Of a DNA stretch of 64,000 nucleotides, positions 52,719 to 61,530 are shown one piece after another. Positions within the stretch are counted from its first letter, which is position 1; each line of letters opens with the position of its first letter. Made by a program: the position numbers and the translations under genes. The notes beneath the pieces were generated by a model. It saw only the letters and a list, made by a program, of their open reading frames with translations, did not search any database and had not been told where the DNA came from. The stretch comes from Thermogemmatispora tikiterensis (GTDB taxonomy: Bacteria; Chloroflexota; Ktedonobacteria; Ktedonobacterales; Ktedonobacteraceae): positions 5,827,696 through 5,891,695 of the forward strand of contig NZ_MCIF01000002.1 in assembly GCF_003268475.1 (NCBI RefSeq), read 5' to 3'.

Positions 52719-53139
52719 GTCATCTATACCACCTACGCAACGGGCAACACGCTGGCTGGACTGATTGCGTCCTGCTCGCGGCGGAGGCTCAGAATAAGCG
52801 AGAGGAAGCAAGCGGAAAAGAAAAAGCGGAAGCAAGCGGTAGTGACTCGCCGTCTGCTGCCGGCTACACTAGCCATGAGGACCTATCATCGTAGTGCTTG
52901 CTGCCCGCTCTGCTGAGGTCGCTGGCGCTGCCGCCTGGGTTGGGGCTGTCGCCATGCGTTGCTACTCCTAACGTCCTGATGAGCGATCTTCTGTGCGTCA
53001 GGGGGAAGGCGCTGGTTACTGTGGCGGGCAAGGCGAGAGGAAAGGGAGCTGCGACCACGGTGGTCGCTGTCAGACCGGGGCAGAGGGCCTCTCTTCGGAA
53101 AGAGGCACTCTCTGGCCCTAGTGCTCAAGGAGGACGAGC

Positions 53140-55074
53140 GTGACACGGCCTGATTGCTTGTCGGCTGCCAGCAAAGCAGCCACCAGCCTGCGCAAGCGGC
53201 CAGGTCAGCTTTTGCTGGTCCTGGTCACTGTGCTGCTACCATGCTCAGCGCTCACAGCCGTCGCGGAGGCGCGGGCGTTAACCGACCTCACCTGTGGCAG
53301 CGGGCAGACTCTCCTTATTAGCCAGACCATCTACATGCATCGCCTGACGGTAGCTCAGGGCTGTACCCTGGCTGCTCCCGACGGTTACAGCCTGACCCTG
53401 ACCGTCAATGGTATTGAGACCGGCCAACGCCTCACCGCTACCGGAGGAGCCGCGACGGCCATTCAGCCCGGCACCTATCGCGGTGATGTTGTGCTCACAG
53501 TAGCCCAGGCTAATGCTATCAGCTGGCAGGGTTTGCTCTTCCCCTTCCGCCAGGCGCTCTATGTTGATAACAGCGGCATTGTGCGCGCGCGCTCGGTGCT
53601 GGCGGCGCTTCTGGGTGGTGTGCTGACAGCCACCACGGCCAGCAACGTTCGTCTCGTCTCCACTGGCGAAGCCTTCAATGGCATCTATGTGGCTGGCGGG
53701 AGCTATCTGCTGGAGCACCCTATGATCTCTTTCCAGGGCAATGGGCGCTCCGACTTTGTGGGCTATGGAGCGGCCATCGTTGGCACGGGCGAGGGCACGA
53801 GGCTGGTCGTTGACCATGCTTTCATCAACAATAGCGGGGCGGTGCGTACCGCCGTCGTCGCTGAAGGGGGAGCCAACGTCATCGTCAAGAATTCGACGAT
53901 TGCCGTGCGCGATGGGATCTTGCCCGCTGATTATGTGCCCACGGTTGATCTAGCGTACATGGAATCAGCGCCCTGGATGCTGAGCATTGCTGGCAATGTG
54001 CGCGCCACCAACCTGCTTGGCGTCAATACCAAGGCGACCTACATCAATTCAACCCTCTCCTCGGAGGGCTGGGGTGTGCTCTCCAGCGACGTTGGTCAGG
54101 ATGGGCAGCTTACCGCCATCAATAGCACCTTGATCAATACGGGCAGCGAGGGCGGCTATGGCTCCTATGCCATTGGCGATGCCGTCGAGCGCTTCCTGGG
54201 AACGACCTTTGATGTTGCTACCTACGCCAGCATCATCCGCGGCGGAACAGTCTTCTACGGCGACAGCACGCCGACGGCGGTGGCCCAGCTCAATAGCGCC
54301 CTCGATCTGGGTTTGAGCGCGCACGAGCTGGCACAGTTGCCGGTGCGGGCCACGGTCATCAATTCGCGCCGCTTTGGGGTGATGTGGCATGGTCCAGGGG
54401 CGGTCACGGTGACTGGCGGCACGCTCTTCAGGACCCAGGAAGCCACCTTCTTAGATAAAGGACAGGCGGTGACGATCACGGTCGATGGCTCGCAGGGGGC
54501 GCGCCTGTTGCCGGCCAACGGCACGCTGCTACAGCTGATGGAGAACGACGACCCAGGGCCGGTGATGGTCAATGGCAAGCTGGTCAACGCCGGCGTCTAT
54601 ACGGAGCCGAGCGGATTACCGGTCAAGGACAGCAGCTTCGATGTGACGGCGGTTCACAGCAGCGATGCCGTGGCGACCTTCTCGCAGATCGCTCTGACGG
54701 GCAATTTCTTCAATGGCATGCGGGGTGACATGAATATGGTGCTGACGTTCAATAAGGCCCGCCTGACCGGGGTGATTTCGGCTTCGCTGGCGCGCCATGC
54801 CGTGAGCACGATCACCTCAGCCCACTATCAGCAGTTGGGCGAAGTGAGCAATACGCCCTCGCCGGTTATTAACAATGGGGTGATCGTGACGCTCAACGCG
54901 GGATCAGGCTGGACGGTCACCGGGACCAGCTATCTGAGCAAACTGGTGCTTGCTCCGGGCGCGACCCTGACGGCGCCTGCGGGCCATACGCTCGCGCTGA
55001 CGGTCGATGGGGTGCCGACACCCATTGTCTCCGGCCAGAGCTATAGCGGGAATATTGTGCTGGCAGTGCGCTGA
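53140..55074 (+). CDS. Secreted beta-helix-like protein with related N- and C-terminal modules
   Basis: 644 residues. A signal peptide covers about residues 20-45 (GQLLLVLVTVLLPCSALTAV). The middle has irregular beta repeats with Asn-rich turns (NVIVKNSTIAVRDG, TYINSTLSSEGWG, TVINSRRFGVMWHG), suggesting a right-handed parallel beta-helix as in pectate lyases. No catalytic motif is visible. The module near residues 68-120 (RLTVAQGCTLAAPDGYSLTL) recurs at 595-640 (KLVLAPGATLTAPAGHTLAL), each ending in a Val-Leu-Thr/Ala-Val strand. The start is GTG, 6 bases after AGGAGG. It may bind or cleave a polysaccharide; no function is claimed. Confidence 0.75.
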   Translation: MTRPDCLSAASKAATSLRKRPGQLLLVLVTVLLPCSALTAVAEARALTDLTCGSGQTLLISQTIYMHRLTVAQGCTLAAPDGYSLTLTVNGIETGQRLTATGGAATAIQPGTYRGDVVLTVAQANAISWQGLLFPFRQALYVDNSGIVRARSVLAALLGGVLTATTASNVRLVSTGEAFNGIYVAGGSYLLEHPMISFQGNGRSDFVGYGAAIVGTGEGTRLVVDHAFINNSGAVRTAVVAEGGANVIVKNSTIAVRDGILPADYVPTVDLAYMESAPWMLSIAGNVRATNLLGVNTKATYINSTLSSEGWGVLSSDVGQDGQLTAINSTLINTGSEGGYGSYAIGDAVERFLGTTFDVATYASIIRGGTVFYGDSTPTAVAQLNSALDLGLSAHELAQLPVRATVINSRRFGVMWHGPGAVTVTGGTLFRTQEATFLDKGQAVTITVDGSQGARLLPANGTLLQLMENDDPGPVMVNGKLVNAGVYTEPSGLPVKDSSFDVTAVHSSDAVATFSQIALTGNFFNGMRGDMNMVLTFNKARLTGVISASLARHAVSTITSAHYQQLGEVSNTPSPVINNGVIVTLNAGSGWTVTGTSYLSKLVLAPGATLTAPAGHTLALTVDGVPTPIVSGQSYSGNIVLAVR

Positions 55075-55236
55075 GATGTGCGACGTACGATCTGGGGTGA
55101 AACGCTGCGCCTGATCGTGAGAGGCCAGGAAGAGGGTCTAGCGGGGCGATGATCAGCTCTCGTCTCGATAGACCCTCGCTCGCTGTGAGTGAAACGCGCT
55201 GTTAGGTTCCCGAGTGGGCCAGACCGATCCTGGGTT

Positions 55237-55911
55237 CTAGGCCGTCCCTCCCAGGCTTTGCTCTGGGCTGGGAGCGTTATCAAGGGCCGTCAGCGGGCTT
55301 CCGCAATTCCCGCAGAAGCGAGCAGCCACAACCCGCTCGTGACAGTTGGCGCAGGTAACCAGGGTATGGGCACTGGAGGTATTGGCGGGGCCGGCTGCCA
55401 GGGGGGAGCCGCAGAGATGGCAGTGCTGGGCTGCTTCGTCGTTGAGGGCTCCGCAGCGCGCGCAGTAGAGGCCGTGCAGGGTGCTGGTGCTAGCGCGCGT
55501 AGCCTGGGCCTGGACGCAGTAGGTTTCGATGGCTTGCCAGACGTCCTGGTAGAAGCTAAAGTCCCCAATGCCGCGGATCAGCGGGAAGATCAGGAGTGGC
55601 GGGAAGAACAAGGCGCTCCAGAGTATTCCTGTGAGCGGGCCTTCTAACCAGTGACTCTGGCCGACACTGACGCTGATGCCGTCGGGTAGGCGCGAGATGC
55701 TGACGCCGAGAGCGGTGCGCAGGCGTCCACTCCAGGGACGCGCCTGCGCAATCTGGACCAGAACGTGATCCCCCTGCCCAATCTTCTGGGCGATAGTGCT
55801 GAGCGCGCTACCTCCCCAGCCGAGATAGCTGTAGTTTTGGCCAAAGGTCTGGACGAGGTAGTCGGCCAGACCGTCCGGGGAAAGGCTGCCATGATAGATG
55901 CGCTGTTCCAT
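55237..55911 (-). CDS. Membrane-associated protein with C-terminal zinc ribbons
   Basis: 224 residues. The N-terminal half (GLADYLVQTFGQNYSYLGWG, GDHVLVQIAQ) is a small alpha/beta domain, followed by one or two hydrophobic segments (LTGILWSALFFPPLLIFPLI). The C-terminus has two zinc-ribbon pairs: CARCGALNDEAAQHCHLCG and CANCHERVVAARFCGNCG. I chose the ATG at 55911, 9 bases after a strong GGAGGAG; the longer frame to 56163 has no support. I do not recognise the family; zinc-ribbon membrane proteins of this style are frequent in Ktedonobacteria. Confidence 0.75.
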   Translation of the reverse strand: MEQRIYHGSLSPDGLADYLVQTFGQNYSYLGWGGSALSTIAQKIGQGDHVLVQIAQARPWSGRLRTALGVSISRLPDGISVSVGQSHWLEGPLTGILWSALFFPPLLIFPLIRGIGDFSFYQDVWQAIETYCVQAQATRASTSTLHGLYCARCGALNDEAAQHCHLCGSPLAAGPANTSSAHTLVTCANCHERVVAARFCGNCGSPLTALDNAPSPEQSLGGTA

Positions 55912-56778
55912 GTGCAAAGCTCCTCCTTTGCTAACAGTCAGATCGGGAGACGCCCTTAAAGGGAAACAAACAGGCTGATCAACGCTGAGAGAGACCTGGC
56001 TTCCGTAGCTGGGCAGCCTCGGACGGTCTTCACCGCTGGCCGCCCGCAAGAAAGGGAGTCGGGAGGAGCACGAAAGAGCATGAAGTAGGTTTGGATAGGC
56101 GCAGAGAAGCAGCCCACTGCTGTGCAGCACTGACAGAGACCGCCAGGTCGCTGACGTGAACATCGCTGGCCCTCCTTGGACACCGAGCTAAGCAATGCGG
56201 CCCGCGCGGCCCTGGTGGGTAGCACCCGTAGCACTCTGCCAGTCCGCCCGGCTGCTGGGCTGCTATATGGTTGTCTCAGATACTGGGCAGTCTTTCCTGT
56301 TTTGCTCCTGAGTCTCTCCTGACTAGATCTGCCAGCCTGCTTCTATGGTAGCAGAAAATGCGTGATAAATCAATTGTTCTCCTACTGGATGCCATACTGC
56401 CCTGGTGAGGTCGCGTGACGAGCCTTCCCGGAGGCTTGCTCCTGCGGCGTTGGACGAAATATAACTGAGCCTTAACAACTCCTGCCTGATCTATTAACCT
56501 CCTCTTAGCATAGCCGCCCTACCATGAAGAAGCGTGAAGAGAGCAAGCGTACGGAGAGACTGGGCCTGCGCTCTGTGCTCCGCCTCGGGCCTGCCTGCCG
56601 TTGACCTGCTGTCTTGCCATTTGTCCATCTGCTGGATGCGCTTGCGGTTGCCTGTTCTATCGGGCAGTGGAGATTGCTGCTTTAAAAGCTGATTTAGCAT
56701 GTTAGATCAGCAGTTCTTCTCACTTAACCGTGTAGCTTTATTCACCGTGCATGCCAACGATCAGGAGGTAGCCTTTTG
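55912..56778. other. Long intergenic region before the ABC importer
   Basis: 867 bases without a gene that I can support. It contains short repeats such as AGCCT with AGGCT near 56421-56440, and AGGAGG at 56763-56768, the ribosome binding site of the next gene. Somewhat AT-rich stretches near 56340-56380 and 56460-56510 may hold a promoter, but no convincing -35/-10 pair was found. Confidence 0.4.
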
Positions 56779-57981
56779 ATGCGCCCTGGACGCAGCCGGG
56801 AACGGCTGCTATTCAATGATCTCTTAGGCCAGCAGAGCCGTCGCCACTTTCTGCGGCGGGCAGGTGTGGCGGGCCTCTCGGCCAGCGCTCTGGCGGCCAT
56901 GCTAGAAGCCTGTGGGGGCAGTAGCACTGGCAGCAGTGCCTCCACTGCCAATGTCAACATGGCTGGTCCCATCAAGATGGACACGCTGATTGCCAACGCC
57001 AAAAAAGAGGGCCAGCTGCAGGCTGTGGGCATCCCGCCCGAGTGGGCTGACTACAAAGATATCCTGGCCGGTTACACCAGCCATTATGGCCTGCCTATCT
57101 CCTACAAGGCCGAAGCCGAATACTCCTCGGCTCAGGAACTGGAGGTCTTCAAGAACTCAAAGACGCGTCCCCACGGCGACATTGGCGATGTCGGCTTCAA
57201 GTTCGGCCCACTGGCTGTTCAGCAAGGTCTGGTCGCTCCCTATAAGCATGCCCACTGGGACGACATTGATGCCAACCTCAAAGATCCCAATGGCTACTGG
57301 TGCACCGAATATTATGGTGCGCAGGCTTTCGTCATCAATACGGACATTGTTAAGAAGCCCCCGACTTCCTTTGCTGAGTTGCTGCACGGCAGCTATAAAA
57401 ATATGGTCGGCATCGATGGCGACCCGCGCCAGGCCAATGATGCCTTTCTGGCCGTCTTTGCCGCTGCCCTGGCCAATGGTGGCAGCCTCGACAATATTCA
57501 GCCCGGCATCGACTATTTTGCTCAGCTCAAGAAGAGTGGCAATTTCACGGTCGCTCGCTCCAGCATTGCCAATATTTCGACCGGCGAGGTGGCCATTGCC
57601 GTGATGTGGGACTACCTTGGACTGGGTTTCCGCGATCAGCTGGCTGGCAAGCCTCATCTGGAGGTGATCATTCCCTCCGATGGCTCGATTGCCGGCCCCT
57701 ATGTCTCCGTAATCAATAAAACGGCGCCTCATCCTTTCGCCGCCCGCCTCTGGATCGAATATATTTTCTCCGACGAAGGGCAGCTCTTCTACCTGAAAGG
57801 CTACGCTCATCCGGCCCGCTACCAAAAGCTGGTAGCTGCTGGCAAGGTTCCCCCTGATCTGGCGGCCAAGCTGCCGCCTGCTGAGCAATATGCCAATGTG
57901 CGCTTCCCGTCGCTGGCTCAGCTCAATGCTGCTTCGACCCTGGTCAATAATAACTGGGGTCCACAGGTGCTTGGCTCCTAG
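56779..57981 (+). CDS. ABC transporter solute-binding lipoprotein (Fe3+/polyamine/phosphonate type)
   Basis: 400 residues. A twin-arginine signal SRRHFLRRAGVAG is followed by a lipobox ending at Cys in AMLEACGG, so it is a Tat-exported lipoprotein. The mature part is of the SBP_bac_6/PotD type (KMDTLIANAKKEGQLQAVGI, YYGAQAFVINTDIVKKPPTS). The ATG at 56779 lies 10 bases after AGGAGG. It begins a four-gene operon with two permeases and an ATPase. Its ligand could be iron, putrescine or 2-aminoethylphosphonate; the sequence does not decide. Confidence 0.88.
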   Translation: MRPGRSRERLLFNDLLGQQSRRHFLRRAGVAGLSASALAAMLEACGGSSTGSSASTANVNMAGPIKMDTLIANAKKEGQLQAVGIPPEWADYKDILAGYTSHYGLPISYKAEAEYSSAQELEVFKNSKTRPHGDIGDVGFKFGPLAVQQGLVAPYKHAHWDDIDANLKDPNGYWCTEYYGAQAFVINTDIVKKPPTSFAELLHGSYKNMVGIDGDPRQANDAFLAVFAAALANGGSLDNIQPGIDYFAQLKKSGNFTVARSSIANISTGEVAIAVMWDYLGLGFRDQLAGKPHLEVIIPSDGSIAGPYVSVINKTAPHPFAARLWIEYIFSDEGQLFYLKGYAHPARYQKLVAAGKVPPDLAAKLPPAEQYANVRFPSLAQLNAASTLVNNNWGPQVLGS

Positions 57982-58132
57982 CCAGGCGAGAAAGGCAGGG
58001 AAGGAAGAAAGCGTTCTCGATGGGGCGGGCGCGCTCCGCTCGTCTGCCGGTCCGCCTGGTCCTGGTGGGTTGACCGGGAAGGCGCCCGCCCGGACCTGTG
58101 ATCGGCTGCTCATCTGATCAGGAGGTATGCCC

Positions 58133-59080
58133 ATGCTCGTACGGGCGCGAGATGAGAGGGAGGGGCAGGCTCTGGCTGGCGTTGCCAGCCGAACGACCGG
58201 CGGCCAGCCTCAGCGCCGCGCCGGGCGTCTGGCTGGCCTGGTTACCTGGTCGGTGCTCATCCCTTTCTTACTCTTTTGTTTGCTCTTCGAGCTGCTCCCG
58301 GTGATGATCACGATTCAGGGAAGCCTGACGAATGGTGGCACCACCGGCTTGAGTCTGGCTAGCTATCAGCGGCTCTTTGGCCAGGCCAGTAATCTGCGGG
58401 CCTTTCAGAACAGCATTGCGCTCTCTCTGGTCACCGCGCTTATCGGGGGGCTGGTCGGAGCTGTGGCGGCCTATGGCCTGGCCAGCCTGCGCCAGGGATG
58501 GCTGCGCAATCTGCTGGTCAGTTTCTGCAGCATCGCCGCGAATTTCGCCGGTGTCCCCCTGGCTTTCGCCTTCATCGCGACGCTCGGGGTCACTGGCTTC
58601 GTGACGGTGGCCCTGCGCACCTGGCTGCATCTCGATCTCTACAGTCTCGGCTTTAGCATCTATCAGTTCTGGGGCCTGGTGCTGGTCTATGTCTATTTCC
58701 AGCTCCCGCTGATGGTCCTGGTGACGCTGCCCGCTTTGAATGGGCTGCGCCCCGAGTGGCGTGAAGCCGCCGTCAATCTGGGAGCCTCGCCAGCAGGGTA
58801 CTGGTGGCGCGTAGCTCTGCCCATTCTCTTCCCTTCGCTGGTGGCCGGGACCATGCTGCTCTTCGCCAATGCCTTTGGGGCCTTTGCTACGGCCTACGCT
58901 CTGGCTCAAGGGAATATCAACCTGGTCCCCATTCTGATCGATTTTCTGGTCAATGGCAACGTGACTGTCGACTTTGGCCTGGGCGATGCCCTCGCCGTTG
59001 GCATGATAGTCGTGTTGCTGGCCGTGGTTGCGCTCTATACGACGATGCTCAGGCGGGCAAGCCGCTGGCTGGGCCGCTAG
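58133..59080 (+). CDS. ABC transporter permease 1
   Basis: 315 residues. A charged N-terminus of about 35 residues is followed by six helices. The EAA loop reads GLRPEWREAAVNLGASPAGYWWRVALP, the contact to the ATPase. I chose the second ATG at 58133, 7 bases after GGAGG; the first at 58127 is too close to it. It is the second gene of the importer operon. Confidence 0.9.
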   Translation: MLVRARDEREGQALAGVASRTTGGQPQRRAGRLAGLVTWSVLIPFLLFCLLFELLPVMITIQGSLTNGGTTGLSLASYQRLFGQASNLRAFQNSIALSLVTALIGGLVGAVAAYGLASLRQGWLRNLLVSFCSIAANFAGVPLAFAFIATLGVTGFVTVALRTWLHLDLYSLGFSIYQFWGLVLVYVYFQLPLMVLVTLPALNGLRPEWREAAVNLGASPAGYWWRVALPILFPSLVAGTMLLFANAFGAFATAYALAQGNINLVPILIDFLVNGNVTVDFGLGDALAVGMIVVLLAVVALYTTMLRRASRWLGR

Positions 59081-59121
59081 CGAACAGATACGCTCGCAAG
59101 GATACGTAAGGAGGTAGAGAG

Positions 59122-60009
59122 ATGCGACAAACGGTGAGCCATTGGCGCGGACTGCTGGCGACCCGACTGGCGCTCGGCCTGGTACTGCTCTATCTGCTGA
59201 TCCCGCTGGGGGCCACGCTGGCCTTTGGTCTCAGCGGCGGTCACGGCTGGAGGGGAGATCTCTCGGCCCTCAGTGCCGTCTTTGGCGATCCTGATTTCTG
59301 GCTGACCCTGCTGACCTCGCTCGGGCTGGCGGCGGGGACTACCTTGCTGGTCCTGCTGCTGCTCACGCCCACTGCTTATCAGGTGCGGCTGCGTCTGCCG
59401 CAGGGGCGCGGGCTCCTTGAAACCCTGGCCCTGCTCCCTTTCGCTGTGCCGCCTATTGTGCTCGGGACTGGCCTGCTGCAGGAATACAATGGCACCGCCG
59501 CCAACAGTCCGCTGGTGGTCCTGCTTTCCTTGGGCCTGGTGCCGTTGCTGAGCAATGTATTCCCCTTGCTTGACATTCCTCTCTTGCTCGTCTGCTCCTA
59601 TGTTATTGTGGCGCTGCCGTTTGCCTATCGAGCCATTGACAACAGCCTGCGCGCGGTTGATGTCAAAGTCCTCACAGAGGCAGCGGCCAGCCTGGGAGCG
59701 GGCTGGTGGCAGACGCTGCTACAAGTGATTCTGCCCAATATCTGGCCGGGTGTCTTGACGGCTGCTCTCCTGACCTTTTCGACGGTGATGGGCGAGCTGA
59801 CGCTGGCCAGCCTCTTCAATACCTATACCTTCCCGATTTATCTGAACATGACAGGGCAGAATGACCCGCATCGGGCGGCCTTGCTGGCGGTGCTCAGCTT
59901 CCTGCTGACGCTCTTCTGCGTCCTGGGCATAGTGCCGGGCAGCCGTCTCCATGCTGGGGCAGGCCGGGCCGCTCTCCCAGGGCAGATCGAGGGGGCGGGA
60001 CTGCGCTAA
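59122..60009 (+). CDS. ABC transporter permease 2
   Basis: 295 residues, six predicted helices. The EAA loop is DVKVLTEAAASLGAGWWQTL followed by VILPNIWPG. It pairs with permease 1 to form the membrane channel. The ATG lies 6-8 bases after AAGGAGG, 41 bases after the previous gene. The C-terminal tail of about 25 residues is Gly/Arg-rich. Confidence 0.9.
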   Translation: MRQTVSHWRGLLATRLALGLVLLYLLIPLGATLAFGLSGGHGWRGDLSALSAVFGDPDFWLTLLTSLGLAAGTTLLVLLLLTPTAYQVRLRLPQGRGLLETLALLPFAVPPIVLGTGLLQEYNGTAANSPLVVLLSLGLVPLLSNVFPLLDIPLLLVCSYVIVALPFAYRAIDNSLRAVDVKVLTEAAASLGAGWWQTLLQVILPNIWPGVLTAALLTFSTVMGELTLASLFNTYTFPIYLNMTGQNDPHRAALLAVLSFLLTLFCVLGIVPGSRLHAGAGRAALPGQIEGAGLR

Positions 60010-60064
60010 GTCGGCTGGCTGACGAGCTGGCCGGCTGTGGTTATAGAGCATAAGGATAGCGTCT

Positions 60065-61267
60065 ATGGCTTTTCTAGAACTGCAGGAGCTGACCAAATCC
60101 TTCGGAAAGACGCGGGCGGTTGAGCGCATCTCTTTGGGGGTTGAGCGAGGAGAGTTTCTGACGCTCTTGGGGCCGAGTGGTTGTGGCAAGACTACCGTGC
60201 TGCGTCTCGTCGCTGGTTTTGAGCAACCGGATGCCGGGCATATCCTTCTTGACCAGGAGGAGATCACAACCCGCCCGGCCAACCGGCGCCCGATGGGCAT
60301 GGTCTTTCAATCCTACGCTCTCTTCCCCCATATGACCGCTGAGCAGAACGTCGCCTTTGGCTTGCGTCTCAGGCGCTTGCCTCCTGCCTTGATCCGCCAG
60401 CGCTGCGAGGAGCTGCTCGCCCTGGTGGGGCTGGCCGAGCGAGCGCGCAGTTATCCGCATCAGCTCTCGGGCGGACAACAGCAGCGTGTTGCTCTGGCGC
60501 GCGCCCTGGCGGTCGAGCCGAAAGTGCTGCTGCTCGACGAGCCGCTCTCGGCGCTGGATGCGGCAGTGCGTGTGACCTTGCGCGAAGAGATCCGGCGCAT
60601 CCAACAACAGCTTGGAATGACCGTCATCTACGTGACCCATGATCAGGAGGAGGCTCTGGCGATCTCCGGCCGCATCGCCGTCATGGCTCGCGGTCGTCTT
60701 GAGCAGCTTGGGACGCCCGAGGAGATCTATCGCCGTCCGCGTACGGTCTTTGTGGCGGGCTTTGTCGGGGCCAGTACCCGATTGTCAGCTCGCCTGGAAC
60801 GTGCGGTGGAAGGCCGCTGTCGCCTTGACGGAATACTTCTGCGTGTTCCGCCTCAGCCAGAGCTGAGCGATGGCTCTGCCGTGCTACTGGTAGTGCGTCC
60901 AGAGCTGGTCACACTGTGCCAGCTCAACGAGGCGAGCGGCGCAGCAGCGGATGGGGGTGGTCAGAGGCAGGGGCAGGAGAATGTGCTCCTGGGTACCGTG
61001 GAGCTGCGTACCTTTCTGGGTGCGGTGACGCGCTTCCGCGTGCGCGCCGCTGGTGGCCAGCTCTTCACCGTTGACCTGCCCGGTCTGCAGGCCGGGACCC
61101 TGGTCCCCGGTCAGCGTGTCCGGCTCTCTTTCCCGCCTGAAGCCTGTCTGGTACTGCCGCTTGAGGAAACCGGCTCGGGGGTGACAGCGCTTCCTGTTCC
61201 TGAATGGCCAGCTGGCACAACCGGGCAGCCAGGTCCCGAGCGCGAGCCGCAGCCGGAGCATGCTTGA
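60065..61267 (+). CDS. ABC transporter ATP-binding protein
   Basis: 400 residues. Walker A is GPSGCGKTTVLRLVAG, the Q loop lies in GMVFQSYALFPHMT, the signature is LSGGQQQRVALARALA, and Walker B is VLLLDEPLSALD. The C-terminal 160 residues form a TOBE domain, as in the PotA/FbpC/PhnT group. The last 30 residues are Pro/Glu-rich. It follows AAGGAT by 7 bases. It energises the importer encoded just upstream; it might also serve other importers, including the ATPase-less rhamnoside one, but that belongs to another branch. Confidence 0.93.
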   Translation: MAFLELQELTKSFGKTRAVERISLGVERGEFLTLLGPSGCGKTTVLRLVAGFEQPDAGHILLDQEEITTRPANRRPMGMVFQSYALFPHMTAEQNVAFGLRLRRLPPALIRQRCEELLALVGLAERARSYPHQLSGGQQQRVALARALAVEPKVLLLDEPLSALDAAVRVTLREEIRRIQQQLGMTVIYVTHDQEEALAISGRIAVMARGRLEQLGTPEEIYRRPRTVFVAGFVGASTRLSARLERAVEGRCRLDGILLRVPPQPELSDGSAVLLVVRPELVTLCQLNEASGAAADGGGQRQGQENVLLGTVELRTFLGAVTRFRVRAAGGQLFTVDLPGLQAGTLVPGQRVRLSFPPEACLVLPLEETGSGVTALPVPEWPAGTTGQPGPEREPQPEHA

Positions 61268-61373
61268 GCGCGGTCCGTAGCTGCCCTGCCCTGGGTGGCC
61301 GCTGGTCTGGCTGTCTGCCGGGCTCGCTCCGCTTCTCCGCCCATATGTGAGCCGGCGAGCCGAGACAGAGAAG

Positions 61374-61424
61374 CGCCCATCGGAAGAGAGCGGCCATGAT
61401 GGCGCGGCCTCTTCCCGACGGGCG
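61374..61424. terminator. Long imperfect hairpin between convergent ABC and GH16 genes
   Basis: CGCCCATCGGAAGAG at 61374-61388 pairs with CTCTTCCCGACGGGCG at 61409-61424 with one mismatch and one bulged base, around a 20-base loop. It lies between two convergent genes (gap 61268-61530). A good bidirectional terminator candidate, though without a T run. Confidence 0.55.
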
Positions 61425-61530
61425 CGGCGGGCCAGGAGGAGCGAGCAGACGAGCGAGCGACAGTGACCCTGGCCCGCGGACACTCACGGTCACGGCGCTC
61501 CGACTGGGGGGCGCCATGCCGGGGGTGCCA

